From: Casuarius casuarius
Taxonomy: Eukaryota; Chordata; Aves; Casuariiformes; Casuariidae
Reading direction: 5' to 3'
DNA length: 64,000 bases
Assembly (NCBI GenBank): GCA_003342895.1
Contig: PTFA01000338.1
Span: forward strand, 279,279-343,278
Shown here: positions 24,851-39,200 of the stretch, in pieces
How the letters are laid out: every line of letters begins with the position of its first letter
How positions within the stretch are numbered: position 1 is the stretch's first letter
Translations under genes and position numbers: made by a program
The notes under the pieces: generated by a model
What the model was told of the DNA's origin: nothing
The model's input: the letters and a program-made list of their open reading frames with translations, nothing else
Databases searched by the model: none

Positions 24851-27800
24851 CTCTTTACTGGCCTCCTGCAGAGGAAAGTGAATGCAAAAAGAGTCCTGTC
24901 ATCTGTGCCCTTCCAGATGGAAACGTCCTCATCTTGCTTACTTTCTCTGTATGAAAACTTGCTCCCTTGTTGCCCAGGCATTTGCCCACCTGTGAGATGG
25001 CAGGAGGGCTAACTCTGCTCTTCCCAAAGGTCTTTTGCACCCGCTTGTACCAGGCACCCACAGGCACATCCCTGGCTGCAGCTCACTGCCCTGCCACTGC
25101 CTTCTGAAGACACCCTGGCAAAGCCTCCACGGGTGTATTACAAGCAAATACAAAATGTGTAGCCTCCCACTAGATTTATGGCTCCCGTTTGGATAAAGGC
25201 TTCCTTGAGGTGGTAGAGATCTGTGCTTTCCAGCCCCGGGTGCCAGCTCTCGCCTATGCAGCTCTGCAGGACTGGAGATGTCTCTGTGAAGCCACAGGTG
25301 GACATAAATGCATTACTCATTTATAGCTCGGGACTTATTTCTGAGAAGGGGCTCCCCAGAGAGAGCTACCAGCTCCTGCAAAACTCTGTTAACATTTTGG
25401 ATTAAGTGGTGGGGACAACTGAGGGCTTTAAAACTTAATGGGCTGCTAATAAAAGACAGAGAGACTGTTGACTAAGGAGAGGCAGGGATGCTCTCATGAT
25501 CAGACTAATGGGTCTCTCCCGCTGAGTGGTGGGTACCTGGATGTGCAACCCCTGATGCTTCTGGTATTTGGGGAGGAATTGCACAGGACTGGGGGCAAAC
25601 TGTTCCTATTTCACTGCATGGTTCAGCAGCGTGGTGGACTTGCCACCTTGGTAGCCAGTTCAGCCCCGAAGATGCTCATGCCTGGCAGCTGTGAACATTG
25701 GCATGAAGGAGGCATTGGCCCCAGTTCATTTTCTGGAGAACTCATGGCTTTCTGCCTGTGTGCCTAGCCTGGGGGCTGCCTCTCTTTGCCCCACTTTCTG
25801 GGAGACAGCATTCGAATCCATCTGTCTGGCTTTCGGTGGCAAGCCAGGCAGAGCCGCAGCCGTGCCGGCTATAGGGAGTGCAGCTGGGCAGCCTGCTGGA
25901 GCACACCAGTGTCACCCCAAGGTGGGAGGAGAGGAGCTGTCTCTCCCAACAGCCTCATCTATTTCTGTGGGCGTTTGGACTGTGTAAACCACAGGAGAAG
26001 GGGCGAGGAGCTGGTTTCCTGAAATGTTTGCAACATGTGGGCTGTCGCTCTGCTCCAGTGCAAGCAGAACACAGCTTTTCCAGCAGCTGACAACAGCCCT
26101 GCCAGCACAGTTGAATCAGCCGGTGCTTCCCGTAACAGAGGATCGACGGGGTCGCACACTACCCGCCCATGTGCCGTCCATGCGCACTCACCTCTTCCCA
26201 GCACGGGCGGGAGTGCAGCTGCTGGACAGGCAAGTCAGCTGCAGCGGGGCTTCACTGTATCAGGGCATTGCAGCCAGCAGTGGGCTTCCCAACCCTTGGA
26301 TCTCGGATCTGTGCTCCAGGACCGGGACGTGCGCTGGTCTCTGGCACATGTCTCTGGTAGCCCAGCTCCCTATACCGGCTGGGACCGCAGTGGGAGAGAT
26401 GGAGTGCTTGGTTCACCAAATCCTCTGTCTTGAGTCCCTCAGAGGGGCCATCGCAACGTCTGCTGTTGGGCCAGAGGGGACAGGAGACGAGAAGGGGGAT
26501 AAGGAGATAAGGGTCCTGTCTTCATCCTGCCTCTCACCTACCCTGCTGCCTTCATTTTCCCTCTCCCAGGCTCTGCTTTCCCTCCGGCTCTTTGCTGCTT
26601 TGAAATAGTAAAGCTCAGAAGTGGAGGGAAAGCCATGAGAATGGCATCTTCTGAGGCATCTGCCAGCAGTACATCCCTGGTACCTCACAGTCATGGCCCT
26701 GCAGAGCCGCTCTCATGTAGCACATGCTCTCCACATCACCTGGCACAGTGCCGAGCTGCAATCAGCCAACCAGACAATGCTGTCCATCCCTGCTGCTTTC
26801 AGAGGAGGTGAGATAACACTCAGGGCCGAGGTTTCAGGGGCTGCGGTATGGCTCTAGGGGAGTGCCGATGGACCCAAGAGGCAGTTTCAGGGAGGGGAGC
26901 CTCAAGATGTGGTTTGGGAAGCCAACAGGACAGTCTGTCTATTGTAGTATCAGTGAGGACAGTGGTGTCTCTTCCACAGCCCTGGGCACAATCTGCTCCC
27001 AAGGATCATTTCGTCTCAGGAAGTCCCTGCTCTTGTAGGACCCTGGATGGGGCAGGACGTCCTGCATTTTTCTCCCCTACTGTCCCCTAGAGATATGTGG
27101 AAATTTTCAAGGCTTCTGGTCCTCTTCCCAGAAGATCTTAGACTCGTACAGGCTGTGTTTGGGAAGAGCAGGCAGGAGCAGGGCTTTGCAGCTGTGGACA
27201 GAGAAAGAGTTTCAGCAATGCACTTTATTGTGTGCTCAGGGAGACCAGAAACACACAATGGCTCCATTACCAATGTTCAGGCAATCTTTTGAGCCTCCAT
27301 AACTCACCTTTGGCCTGAAATTGCTTGCTGGCCTGTTGCACTGTTCTCTAACATGCTTGACCACATCATCAGCTGCTCCTCATCTCTTACTGCCACAGTG
27401 GTCCTTTCTTCGCTTTCCAAGCCCATCGGAGTCCACGCACATCTCCATGAAACTCGGGGTAATGCAAGGTACCATGCATCCTCCTCCATCTCTTCAAGGG
27501 TTAGTAGAAACTTTTCTCTAGAAACCCAGAGCTTCCTGTAGTGGAACTTTCCCTGCCAGATCTCATTTTCTAGGGAGTCATAACACTGGAGGCAGCACGC
27601 AAATCCTCTTCCCTGCAGCACCAAAGTGGCTCTGCACTACAGTCCCTGCAGGGAGCCTCATGCTGGCTCTTTGCTAGCAAACTCAGTCCATGCTAGGGAG
27701 AAGCTATAGCAGCACCCAGATGCTGTGCTCCAAACTGCTGCTACTCACTGTTCCACAGCAACTGAGCCACGAAGTTCAAAGCCAGCTTGGGCATATCTGA

Positions 27801-28059
27801 AAGAGAGGGAATTGCAGAGATTCACGGTACATTCACTTCCATGTTCACCAGAAGGTCCTTGGAGGGCTTCTCTACCCCAAAATATTCCTCAGAGGTCCCC
27901 TTGCTGAGTGTGAGCCAGGCCCACCCCACTTAGGGAGCTGAAGCTGTTGTCAGAGCTGACACTGCCTAAGATTTACTCCATCCTCCGTGGAAGGAAAGTC
28001 CAAACCCTCACATCTGAGTTAATGAAACAGTCTGAGGAGACAATAGTTCCTGGCGCTGT
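24851..28059. other. Noncoding, no gene recognised
   Basis: GC-moderate sequence with overlapping chance frames. No splice-flanked protein family segment was recognised. Confidence 0.5.
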
Positions 28060-28320
28060 GAGAGCTTGCATTAGTGAGCCGGGGTTACGGAGAGCTCTGA
28101 TCAATAAATATGTTGCCACGGCTTTTTGGAGCATCCATCATTTGTCAGGAAATGCATTTAGGCTAATACCTGCAGAGGGCATAAACCAGCTATAGGAATT
28201 AAAACCTGCCACATGCCAAATGGTAATGCACAATTTAATGATCACAGGATCTGATAAATAAGCAAAACTGTGAAATGAATAAATACACTCTGGCAATAAC
28301 ATCTGCAACCCAACCTGGCT
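28060..28320. promoter_or_regulatory. Putative conserved noncoding element
   Basis: AT-rich: TGATCAATAAATATG, GGTAATGCACAATTTAATGA, CTGATAAATAAGC and GAATAAATACAC. The flanks are GC-richer. The call is motif-based. Confidence 0.35.
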
Positions 28321-28559
28321 ACATTTAGAGCCTCCAGATTAACCTGCAAGGTGCTCCTAGGGGCCCATCTGTTTGCAGTATGTGAGCAGTGAAGGCAGCA
28401 GCCTGATGTCCTTTCCCAGGAAAGCCCACAGGGCTTTCAGACCTAGCTTTTCTTGCCCCCTCCAACACTGGCATAAGTACAAAGCTAGCAGGCTTTGCGT
28501 GCAGGGAAGGCTGTGGCAAAGAATGAGGCAATAAACTCTTCTCCATGGCTATGCTGGTC

Positions 28560-28700
28560 AAAGTGAAACAGCGAGGGACTGAAACTGCAGCAGAGGAAAT
28601 TTAGGCTGAACATCAGAAAAGAGGGAAGCAAAGATCATTCCTGACTGTGGAGTGGAGGGATTTTAGGAAGAGGCTGGATGGGGATGGGGGGGAGGGTTGG
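28560..28700 (+). repeat. CR1-type LINE fragment (near 3' end)
   Basis: GAAACTGCAGCAGAGGAAAT, then TTAGGCTGAACATCAG, then GACTGTGGAGTGGAGGG and GGAAGAGGCTGGATGG is the order of the sauropsid CR1 3' region (gcagcaggaaagatttaggttaaatatcagga... ggctggat). Short and diverged. Confidence 0.65.
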
Positions 28701-30244
28701 GCTTGGGAGAGTTGGTCCTCTCCTCCAGCAGAGGAGGGCCTGGAGGCCCCCAAGAGCCCTCCTGCTCTCCTGCCTCCCCATCAGGTCCATCCTGTGCCCA
28801 CACCACAACCAGCACAGCCCAGGGCTTTCTCTGCTGTTGCCTCAGAGCAGAAGGACCAGGCACAAGGAGGGAGCTAATGCAGAATGAGAAATAACCTCGT
28901 AACATAGCAGAACATAACAGAGAAGAAAGTTAGAGGTCAAGGAGCATCTGTTTCAGCATCCCCTGGGGAGAGCCTCTGCCAAAGCCGATCCTTCCCTCAG
29001 GACTGGGAGACGCCAGCCGAGGGGAGCATGCTCTCCTTGGGATGCTGAGCACAGAGCGTTTGCCCAGCAAAGGCTGTTGGCACCTGGAGTACGTTTGCTT
29101 TAATGATGTACCGACCGTGGCTCAGGTTGGGCAATGCTGTTTCGCAGCATTTGAAACCCACCTACTCACGTTCGGTGCTCCTGTCTTGCTCGAACACCTA
29201 TCTGCCAAGGGGATTGCTCAGCATGGAGAGGAGAAGAAAAACAGCATGAAATTAAGAAAGGGAAAATTTCAGGTCCGTAGCAAGAAAAAAGCTTCCTGAC
29301 AAGAAGATTTATGAGACTATGGAGAAGCTTCTCCCAAGGAAAGTCTGGGACATTTAAAACTTGATTAGACAGTGGATCCAGAGACACAAACCGGGGAACA
29401 CACTTGCACTGCAGAAGAATTGGGCTAGAGGGAGCTGGGTGAGACATCCATTGCTGATTTTTACTAATTTATTCCTGATCTGCTTTGTTATCTATTCATG
29501 CTCTCATACCACATCCATCATCAGACTGTCTCTAGTCCTTGCCAATCGGGAGGAGGGGCTCGATGGCTGGAGCAGACTACGGGGATCATTAAACACTCTT
29601 CTCTGCCTGATTCAAGACTGGCTAAATCTCCTTTGCTGCTTCAAGCAGCTCAAGCACAACACTGTGCTTCCTGTGCCAAAGCACGGCAAGTGCTGCTAAC
29701 CCCCATGAAAGAGCCTGCAGCACTTCAAGTGAAATTTTTACAGCATATGCAAGGAGAAGAGCTGGAGGGCAGCTGAAATTGGGGTTACAGTTGGGTAATT
29801 GGGGTTCTCCCTAGAACGTAGTCACTAAAGGGTTGTATCACTCATCGCACCCCTGAGCAGAGTTTGTCTGCTCTCTGTAATGCTGGGAATGCCAGGAGGA
29901 GGATGGGAGTGTTTTTTGCGATGTCCACAAACTGCTAGGGGAGGCTGCTGCAGCAGAAGCCCTTGGGAGAGCTCTGCTTCCAGCTGGTGCCCTCAGCACA
30001 AGGCACAAGAGAGGTGAAAACCCATCGCTGCAAGGAGGCATCCTCTGTGTGAGGGGGGGGGGTGTGTCCTGGCTCTCGCTGGACCCGCGTGGGAGGGATG
30101 GGAGAAGCAGACTCAAGTACAGTGTCCAAAGGAGAGGGGTTTGCAGGGACTGTAGGCTGGGGCCGGAGCTGCTTTCAGCACACCTTCCCCCCGGGCACAA
30201 CAGTGGCTGAGGATCCCACCAGTCTCGTTTTCTTGGGAGACATG
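28701..30244. other. Noncoding, no gene recognised
   Basis: GC-rich to 29.0 kb, then mixed. AT-rich with TTTACTAATTTATTCC at 29.46 kb, which could be a small regulatory block. Nothing else was recognised. Confidence 0.5.
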
Positions 30245-30450
30245 GCAACACGGCTAAAGCACAGGCCCGGAGTCAGGAGATGGGAGCCCAGTTCTTGGCT
30301 TTGGCCAAGTCCCCTCCACACCTCAGTTTTCCAGTGTGTTCAGTAAGATCCTGCCTCCTCCGCGTGTGCAGGTTGTGAGCTCTTGGGCCTCTCTCACTGG
30401 GATCTGCAGCGTCCTGCCCAGCATGGCCCTAATACATCCAAATCTCACAG
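30245..30450 (+). repeat. MIR / amniote SINE, both halves recognisable
   Basis: AAGCACAGGCCCGGAGTCAG, GCCAAGTCCCCTCCACACC and CTCAGTTTTCCAGTG follow the MIR core. GTTGTGAGCTCTTGGGCC and TGCAGCGTCCTGCCCAGCAT then follow the amniote-SINE 3' module. This is the most complete SINE in the window. Confidence 0.65.
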
Positions 30451-33400
30451 AGGCAAGATGAAAGGGGTTACCTGCTGGGATTGGGGCTGGGCACCTCCTT
30501 CCCAAGATCCATGCTGAAAGCACCACCTCACTTCCGACCACTGAATAGGCATCTGCAGCTTTCACTCACTCTGACCTGGACCAGCTCCTTCTCCTGGGAC
30601 TCCATGCTTCTCATCCGTAACCGTTCAGGTCCTGCCCTGCCAATGCCCTGGGCACAGCCTGGATCTGGACATGGTCAGCACACAGATCAGAGAGCACCAC
30701 GGAACTGTACCTCAGGTTGGGCCTGAACTGGAGAGGGTTGTGCCACCCCAAAGAAAAGAAAAGCTGTTTTTTCAGCCAGCTCAGTACCATTAGTTGACTT
30801 GTCATGCAGTCACAAGAGCACTGGTGATGGAGTATGTATAGGGGCAGTACTGCCTTTGAAGAACAGGCAGCAGGGCAGTACACAGCAACCCACACAATTT
30901 GTGCTGCTATGGTGTTGCTTCCTGCAGCTGATGTTGGTGCTGTATTTCAACGAATCTATGCCACCTCTGCAGGACACTGTGTCACTAAAGTCATCTTAAT
31001 GAAAGAATAGAAACCTGCTTTTCCTAAAGAGCCCATGAAAGTGTTTACTACAGTAGAAAATTCTGGAAAAAAAGTCTTGAAAGCTACCTATGACACGTCT
31101 TTTGTCTGGGCTTTATTAGCCAGCCTTACTCCTATTCTTTGGCGGTGTGCTTACCTTCCTTCACAGAGAGCATCTCTCGCTTTGCAAACATCCACCTTTT
31201 TCAATGTCACGTCCAATTCTTACGGCATCCTCTCCCCGATTTGATTATATGACAAGCAATTTGCTCTCTGATTAGCCCACCAGTTACCTGCTGCAACCTC
31301 TGGGACAATCCTGTTGCAGACTTGTGGGTGTTTAACAGCTCTCCAGCCCGACCTCCATCAATATGTTGGTCTGCTCCAAAACTGTTCATCATCCCTGCCC
31401 AGCCCCAGGGGACAGAGGAAGAGGAAACAGGCCTTACCAAGTAACAATATCATCAGGATGACATCTGCACTTGGATTTCCATGTGAGCTTTGCGTTTTCC
31501 CATCCAGCTGCTCCTAAAATTGTTTTCTGACTTCTGAGAGTATTGGGCTATGCCAAGGAGCAGGATCTCAACCTCATAGCCTCATCAGCATCACTCGCTG
31601 CTGGGAGACCTTCAAAGGTTGTAACCGCTGAGCTTGTCTCTCTGGCCGGTCCCCTTCTAGACTGAGCAATCTACATGGTATAATTTTTGGAAAGCTCTTC
31701 TGACACCATGTAATCAAGCAGCGACATGCAAGAGGGAGCTCTAATTTCTAGCTCCTGTCATGACAGGTGAGGAATTAGGAAAGATTATAACTCAGCACTG
31801 ATTCAGACAGCAAAATTGCCCTCTGCCTCTCCAGGGCTGCTGTCATTGTAACCGTGGGAGATCTGCCTTCCCTCCTAGCATGAGTGTGTAACAGCAGAAG
31901 GGAGCTGGATCTGCGAACACCATCGGCCAGCATGGCCGCAAGACACAGATACCCACCACATGCTATAAGCTTGGGGCTGAGCATGTGTGTGCCAAAAGCA
32001 TGTGGAAGCAGAGAGCGAAACGTGGCAGCCTGAAGAGCCTCAGCCAGCCCCCTGCCACAGAGGAGAAGCACACCCACTGGACCACGGCTGTCCCTGATGT
32101 GCAGCAGCGGGACGAGAACGGAGCAGGTTCTCCATTCTCTACTCTACTGCTTCTCGTGCAGCCCATGGTGCACGAGAGCACAAAGCATCTTGCTGATATG
32201 ACCTCCATCATGCCCACACCTGGAGAGAGGTGCATGCCCAGGTACACGTGTGGTTGTGTGCACACCTTTGTCACTGAACAACCTCAGTGTCCCAGCAGCA
32301 AAGGAATGAACAAATCTAGAGATACTAACATCTTGTGCAAATGCAGAACAGATGTTCCAGCAACAACTCATAAAAATACATAATTAAGATATAGATAGAG
32401 GAATTCTGTTCCTCTTTACTTTGTTTTTTTTCCCTGGAAAGTGCTGTCGTAGGCCTGAAGATTGTGCCAATGGCTCCCTGCAATGTCTCAGCATGGGATG
32501 GAGGAAAGATCCAGGATGCACCAACCCCCTTTTGGGATGAGCTGTCCAAAAGCCAGACTCTTTTATTTGACATCTGCTGCAAGGGAAGCCAACCCAAGGA
32601 AAGGAGGAACTCTGCTGTTTTACCATCTTGCAATAATTCACGATAATCTAGGGAAAAAAACACAAAACAACCCCAAAACCCGAAGGAGCGGGGGAAGAGA
32701 GAAAACTTGCAAGAAGAAAAAGAATCAGCCATTCCTGAACACGGTGTGGTGGTGCAGCCAAACCAAACAGTAATGATTCATTGACCTGTCTTCACCCTTC
32801 ATTTTTCCTATAATGAGCAAAGAAACCACAGAAATGTGGAGCCAAAGGCTCCCTCTGCTCCCAAGGAACGAGGAGGAGAACGTACAAGCTGCCGCTATCC
32901 TTCAGGGTATTTTGCCGCAGCTCAGCTCCTAAATGCTCTGTTCAGTCCCACTGCCAGCCTCCTTGCCCATCTCATCTCAATGCCTGCATCATCCTCACTC
33001 TGATGACCCGGGCTTTTTCCCCCATGGACAGCACGAGGCAGTTGGAAACAGGTTCCGCAGCCAGGACTGTGCTCCTCCATTTGGCAGGGCTAGCAGAACA
33101 AGAAATACGTGTGCTCCCAAGCCAGCTCAGTTTGCAGCTCAGCCTGCTGCCACCAAAGTCAGTGGTGGGCCTATCTCCATGCCAGGCTTGAGCAATGTTG
33201 GCTTGGGAGCAAATGCACACTCCATTTGGACATTCTTGCTGTGCATGGACCACTGGGCAGCACCATCCAGCAGAAGCCCAGATAGATGTGGATGGGACCC
33301 CCTGGAGATGCAGGGGCCTGAAGACCACAGGCTCAGCTGGCTTATTGAACATGACAGTAAGCCCATAGCCACAGATGGACTTGCACTCTGCTAACAGCTG

Positions 33401-35999
33401 CAAAAGCTCAAAATGCTTCTTCCCCCACCCCAAAGGTTCGGGAGCCCTCAGCAGAGCTGGGGAAAGGACCGTGTTCTCACTTCCTGAACTGCACTGGGCA
33501 AGGTCCATTGAGTCCAGCTGAATAGCTTGAATAGGTGGCAAAGCACACCCTGAAAAGCAGGGCTGATTCCTCTGCCAGCCCTTCCTCCAGAAGAGCTGGA
33601 AGACAGCAGCCTCTAACAAAGCACAGTGGAGAGAAACATCTTCATCCTCGCCTCCTGGATCCCAGCACGGCCTTGCATCCCCAGCCAAACTCCCCCAACC
33701 AGTGCAGTGGCCATCCACAGCCTCGGGCTTTCAGGAGAGCAAGGTTCCTTAAGGATCTGGAGTGTCCTTTGAGATGCTGCCTTCCCCATTTCACCACCGT
33801 GTGACAGAGCTGGAGAGGGGGCTGTCCACCATATCCCTGCACTGCAGGCTACAGAGGAAGGACAATTCATCATCCTGTTAACAGATCCGAGACCATGCTC
33901 ATCCATTGATTTGCTACGGGACTTAGGGGGCCCAGTCCCCTTTAAAGCCACGGGTTGTCTCTCACCACCCCCTAGGGAGGTAGATAGCTCTGCAGGACTT
34001 ACCAGGAGGTGAGCAGCTCAGAGCCATGTCAAAGCCCAGGATGTCTCAAGCCAGACATTCAAGCCAGGTAGAGGAAGGTTCATTTCCCAGCAAGGTTTGA
34101 TCCCAGGGCTGTGCCTGGAGTCCACCAAGCCCCATCAACAGGATTACAGCAATGGGATGGCAGAGAGATCCTCTCCAAAAAGGAGCTGGGGGCACAGACT
34201 GGTTGTAGGGGAGATGTTATGTGTGAGCAAGGAGATACAGACCGCTTCACTTCGACGAGCCAGGGACTGCTCATGCAGCCAGGCTGGTTTGGGTGCTGAG
34301 CTCTGAATGAAGCCCTGTTTCTAAGAGTGTCCAGGAGAAGGTGCCTGGGGAATATGACCCCTATTTGAGTGTGTTATCAATGCAGGTTTCACCTGAGCCC
34401 CCCTTCCTGCTCCAAATATCTGTATCACATCCTACAGAGAAGCAGAGAGCTGGTCATGCTGCCTGGTCACTCAGCAGCCCAGGCCAGGCATTGCGCATGT
34501 CTCACAAGGACTAGGTCTGCCAAATGGCTAACAACGTCCTCTCTTGTTCAAAGCAGCGCTTCAGTCACTGCTGCCATTCAGGTATATGAAAAAATTAAAT
34601 CAGATCCAGCAGCTCAATAGCGCTTTGCCTTGGACTTCTGCAGATGAGTGGCAGGGACCAGAGGGAGCAATAAGAGATGCAGGAGAACTGAAATGGGGTA
34701 TTCCTCTCGGTTATATTTCATTTTCATGCTGTCTCTGCAGGTTCTTGTTTGAGCTAGGAAGAAAAGAGACAAATTGCTGAAGACAAGCTGCTTTGTGAAA
34801 GTTTCCATTTTCATTTTGTGGCCCCCAGTGATTCCTTCCATGCTACCCTGAAGTCTCCTAGCGACCTGCATGACATTTGCGGAGGTCACACACCCCCTCC
34901 AGGTGGAAATACAACTGTTTGTTCAGCTTCCCAGCTGGCTGGTTATCTTGTTAGATTTGTGAGAGCGTTTAACAGGTTGCTTAGCCGTCTGCCCTTGAAA
35001 TAAGTCAGGCAGCGTCTTCCAAAAGTACCGTCAGCATCACGCTGGGCTTGAGCTAATGAGCTCCATCTCCCAGCAGGGTGAGCTGGCTCAAGTCCGGCAC
35101 TGCACTGACCCAGTCGCAGAGCTTCTTCCACGGACATGTCTGCATCTACCTGCCTTAAAGCCTGGACAGACACTAACCAAGCACCACCCACTTCCCTCCC
35201 TTCCTCATTTCCTCTCCATGCCCAAATAAAGAGGCAGCAAAAAACAGATGGGTCCCAGCCCAAACCAAGACTTCACCTCTCCTGGCATAGAGAGGCTGTA
35301 ACACCCAGGTAGAGGCCCAAAACATCCCAAGTTTTCAAGGGCCCTCTTGAGGTCTCTTGACCATACCATCTCTAGGACAGAAGTGATGCCCCCAAGAGTC
35401 CCTCAGGGCCAGGAGGGAGCTCACAACTTCCCTGGCCTGCCAGCTCCATCCCACAGACTCCCTTTGTGCCATTGCAAAGGTTTCCCCTCCTCTTTGCTCT
35501 TTATTCTTCAGCCCCAGCTCAGTGGTATCCAGTCTCTCTTTTGCACCACCCACTGGAGACTTGCTTATTCCTCATTAAGCTTCTTCTTGGACTGCAAAGG
35601 CCTGTTTCTTGTACTAGACAGGACCCAGTGAATCTTTCCAAGCCTCTTGATCCCTGCCATGCTGAGGGTCACATCCCCTGCCATCTCCCTCTGCCTCCCA
35701 TGACACTCTCTCATGACACTTTCTTTCCCCAGACCTGTGGCTCCTGGTCAAATAAGGAGAGGATGACACAGTGGTCTTGCCAGGCTGCACACAGGGGTCC
35801 AGGAAGATGCCCAAGCCTGAGGCCAAGCCCAGCTCTCTGCCTTCCCTTCCTACTGGGGCAAGGCCCATGGAGAGCCCTGGCAGGGCCATTGCAGCAGCTG
35901 GCTAATGGGGGCAGCCAAGAGCTGGGACAAACGTGGGATTGGGGCAGTCTCCCAAAGGAACAATAAATGTCACTGGCGCAAGCCACACATAATCGCACC
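30451..35999. other. Noncoding, no gene recognised
   Basis: About 5.5 kb of mixed sequence. A 248-codon minus-strand open frame at 32.97-33.72 kb has no recognisable domain, and its overlapping plus-strand frames argue against coding. An A-rich stretch lies at 32.65-32.74 kb. Confidence 0.5.
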
Positions 36000-36215
36000 C
36001 TTGTTAACATGTTCCAACTCGTTGCATCGCCCACATAGTTCACAACCATTTAACAAGGCAGCTGATGGCAAATTAGCCAAACATCAATAGAAAGGGAATG
36101 TGGTCATCACATTCACCCTGTTACCTCGTGGCTAATTATCTCATTGTGCTTCCCATGTATTAACTGTAAACTAACTCTTTCTCATATCCTATCAGTATCA
36201 TTTCAATATTAGTAA
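36000..36215. promoter_or_regulatory. Putative conserved noncoding element
   Basis: AT-rich run with CAACCATTTAACAAG, GTGGCTAATTATCTCATTG, GTATTAACTGTAAAC and TTTCAATATTAGTAATGATTC. Several homeodomain-type cores and no open frame. Confidence 0.38.
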
Positions 36216-39200
36216 TGATTCAGGCAGAAAATGTATTTTTCCCATGCTATTCATGCTTCTGTACATACTCTCTGAGCTACAATTGCAATATCAAAGCACT
36301 GGCCTTCCCCCCCCCCCCCTTTTTTTTAATGGCAATAGCAATGCAGAGAGGAACTCAGCTATTCAGTGTCTCCAAGAGAGCATCCAAGCTGGAAGCACCA
36401 AAAACAGGTCTGGATGTTACCTGAACTCCCTCTTGTCTCTTGTGTGCAGCGACAGGAGCATGGAGCTGAGCTGCCAGGGCTCAGCCAGTGCCAGTGGGGT
36501 CGTGTCACACTGGCATCTGCACGGACCACACAGCACTCAGACCAGACACAGCAACCACCCAGGCTGGGGTCCTCAGGGAAGCCCCTCTGCTAGGCCTCTC
36601 CACAGATAACTGGAGTTATCTGGATGAAATGGTCAAGTGACCTTAGTCTTTTCTTTTTCCTTTTCCAACAGAAAATCCTTCTTTAACCTCCAAAGACCTC
36701 TAAAAAAATCTAGCATTGAAAAACACTTAGCATGTCACTGGAAATACACCCTCCTTGAGGGAATCTTGGGGACCTCTCCATACTCACCCCTGCCTCAGGG
36801 TTAGGGATGTTGTCACCGTCTCTTTGGGGGACTGAGGAGCCTGGCTGTGAAGTCAGGCTCTGGGGCCCAGGGACAGAGCTAAAGGGCTCCAGGCTACGAG
36901 TATCCCTTGCCAGGACCCAGCCACCAAGCAGTCAGTGAGGGGAGCAAGGGCCTCCTTGCCCAGCCAGTTGCAGGTAGCTGTGGCTACAGCAAAGGACGAG
37001 GTAGGCGGAGGCCTTGCCCCAGCGAGAACAGTTTGCCCTGGGTTGGGATGCAGCCTGGTGACACGCCCCAGCTGCTTTCTGAGCCTGGAAGTTGCTGGAA
37101 GGGAAACCCCAGGAGATGTTTCACCCAGCTGCCCTTGCTGTGCCCCACACCAGGGAAAAAGCACTGCAAACCCCGCACTTTGCAGTGCTGGCCAGAGACA
37201 TGGAGCTTCACTCTGGGGTCACCCCAAAGTACAGCTCTGGATAATAGAGCAGGGCACACCACAAGAAGCATGATGCCCTTGGCCTCCCTTTGCTGCCCCT
37301 CCTTGCCCGTCCTACCATCCCGTGCTGCCAGTATCATATCTGAGGGCTGGAGGAGCCCCCCAGCTCAGAGCGGTGGTTTCCCCACCTGGACCACGAAAGG
37401 AAGGCCTCTCCTGCATGTGCAAATGGTGACATGGTGAAAAGAGGAAGCAGTGAGAGGAGGAACAGGAGGGGAAGGAATCCTGAAAGCATCCATGAGCACC
37501 AGGGATAATGAAGCAGGCTCCCTTCCAGCTTCTCCAGATGTTTAATTAATACTGCAGGACCCCTGCTCATCTGGCAGACTCCAGTGCAAAAGGCTTCCTG
37601 GCTCGGCATCAGCTCTGCTCTGCAACAGGGCAGAGTCAGCTAGTGAGCTGCTGGGCTTGGAGCTCTTCCCGCTGGCCTTCCTCCTGCCTGATTTGGGTGC
37701 TCGATGTCTTTGCCTGATGGGGGAGAGGTGAGACAGACACCCAGATCCCTTGGGAGGCTCTCATCCCATCCCCAGTTGCTAGAACTTCTCACACTTGGTT
37801 TGGTCTCCGGGGGAGCCATGAGGACTGACGACATGCAGAAAATATCCCCTCAGAGCAAGCCAGCGCTGGCCTACAGAGCAGCCTGGTAAATCCTGCCAGC
37901 TGTGCTGCAGTTTGCCATGGAAACATCTTCCCTTTGAGCTGTGGGTCTGCTACAACCCTAACATAACACGTCAGTGTGGGGAGACAACTCCTGGCACACC
38001 TTGGCTGGTTTGGGGAGGCCACTCAGAGGAGAAGAAGAGACACAAGCATGAGCTGCCGGAGTTGAGAGCTGCAAAGCTGCTAACTGAGAGGACAGCTCAG
38101 CTCTTGTGCAAGCAAGAAAATTAAAAGGTCTGATGCATATTTCCCCTCCAACTTAGCCATTTTTGCCAGCTGGAGAGCCATTTCTCCCCAAAATGTCTGT
38201 GGAAGCTGATCTTATGGATCCAGCTGGATATATCCTCCTTCTGACAGACCAGGTGTAGCAAGGCAGGCAGGTGTGTTCATTGTGCTCCATTTTGGTGTGG
38301 AAACAGCCAACGCTCATGGCCGTTCGTTCAGAAAGGAGAGTGAGTGACCTCTCTTGGGGAAGGAGGAATGGTGGGAGGTGATGAGGACAACACCGCTGCC
38401 AACTTCCAGCTTGAAGGACACCTCCAGCGTCCCTTCCCAACATGGCTCCTGGGGCTTTATGAAACCAAATTAGCATGCATTTCCATGTGGGATGCTGAGA
38501 TGAGGTTTTTGGCACCAGAGAGGATTTTACACAGAGCAGTTGGTCCCTGAGCCCATGGGAGGAGAAGTAACACTTTGCTGTCTCCTCCCAACTAGCGCTA
38601 CTCAAGAACCACCAGTAACATGACCGTCATGTACGTGCAGGGATGGCTAAAATCAATTCCTCCAGTGTTTACTTGAGAAAAGCAGGAGGACATTGCAACA
38701 AAGACACTCATTAAAAATGATCTGAATGAGATAAAGCGCCAATGAGATGAAACATATGCAGTCGGCATGGGGACTGCTTAAAGATGCCCTTTCAGACAGT
38801 CAGCACAGACACATTCCTCCTCGCAGAAAAAGACATTTGGAAGGCCGGCATGATTAAACTGCAGAGCAAGGGGGGCTGTGAAGCAACAGAGACAATCTTC
38901 ACAAGTTGAAGGCATGACCAAATGAGGAATTAAAGAAGAACACAGGCTCTGGCAGTGTAAATGTAAAAACACAGTAAGGCAGTCAGAAAATAATTTGAAA
39001 ATCATTTTGCCAAAGGCATAAAAATGAATGGTTCCTCCTTCAGCCACATGAGCAACAGGAGTCTGCAGGACCAAGAAACGATCAGATGAAGGTAAGGCCA
39101 CAGTAGGACCATACAGGGGACCACCTTCATGCAAGCACACTACAAGCAGGTTTGGAAAGGTTCCCATCCTAGAAGCGTTCTTTATGGCTCATCTCAAAAT

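Noticed and set aside
32972..33718. 248-codon minus-strand open frame
   Set aside because: No known domain, and a plus-strand frame of similar quality overlaps it.
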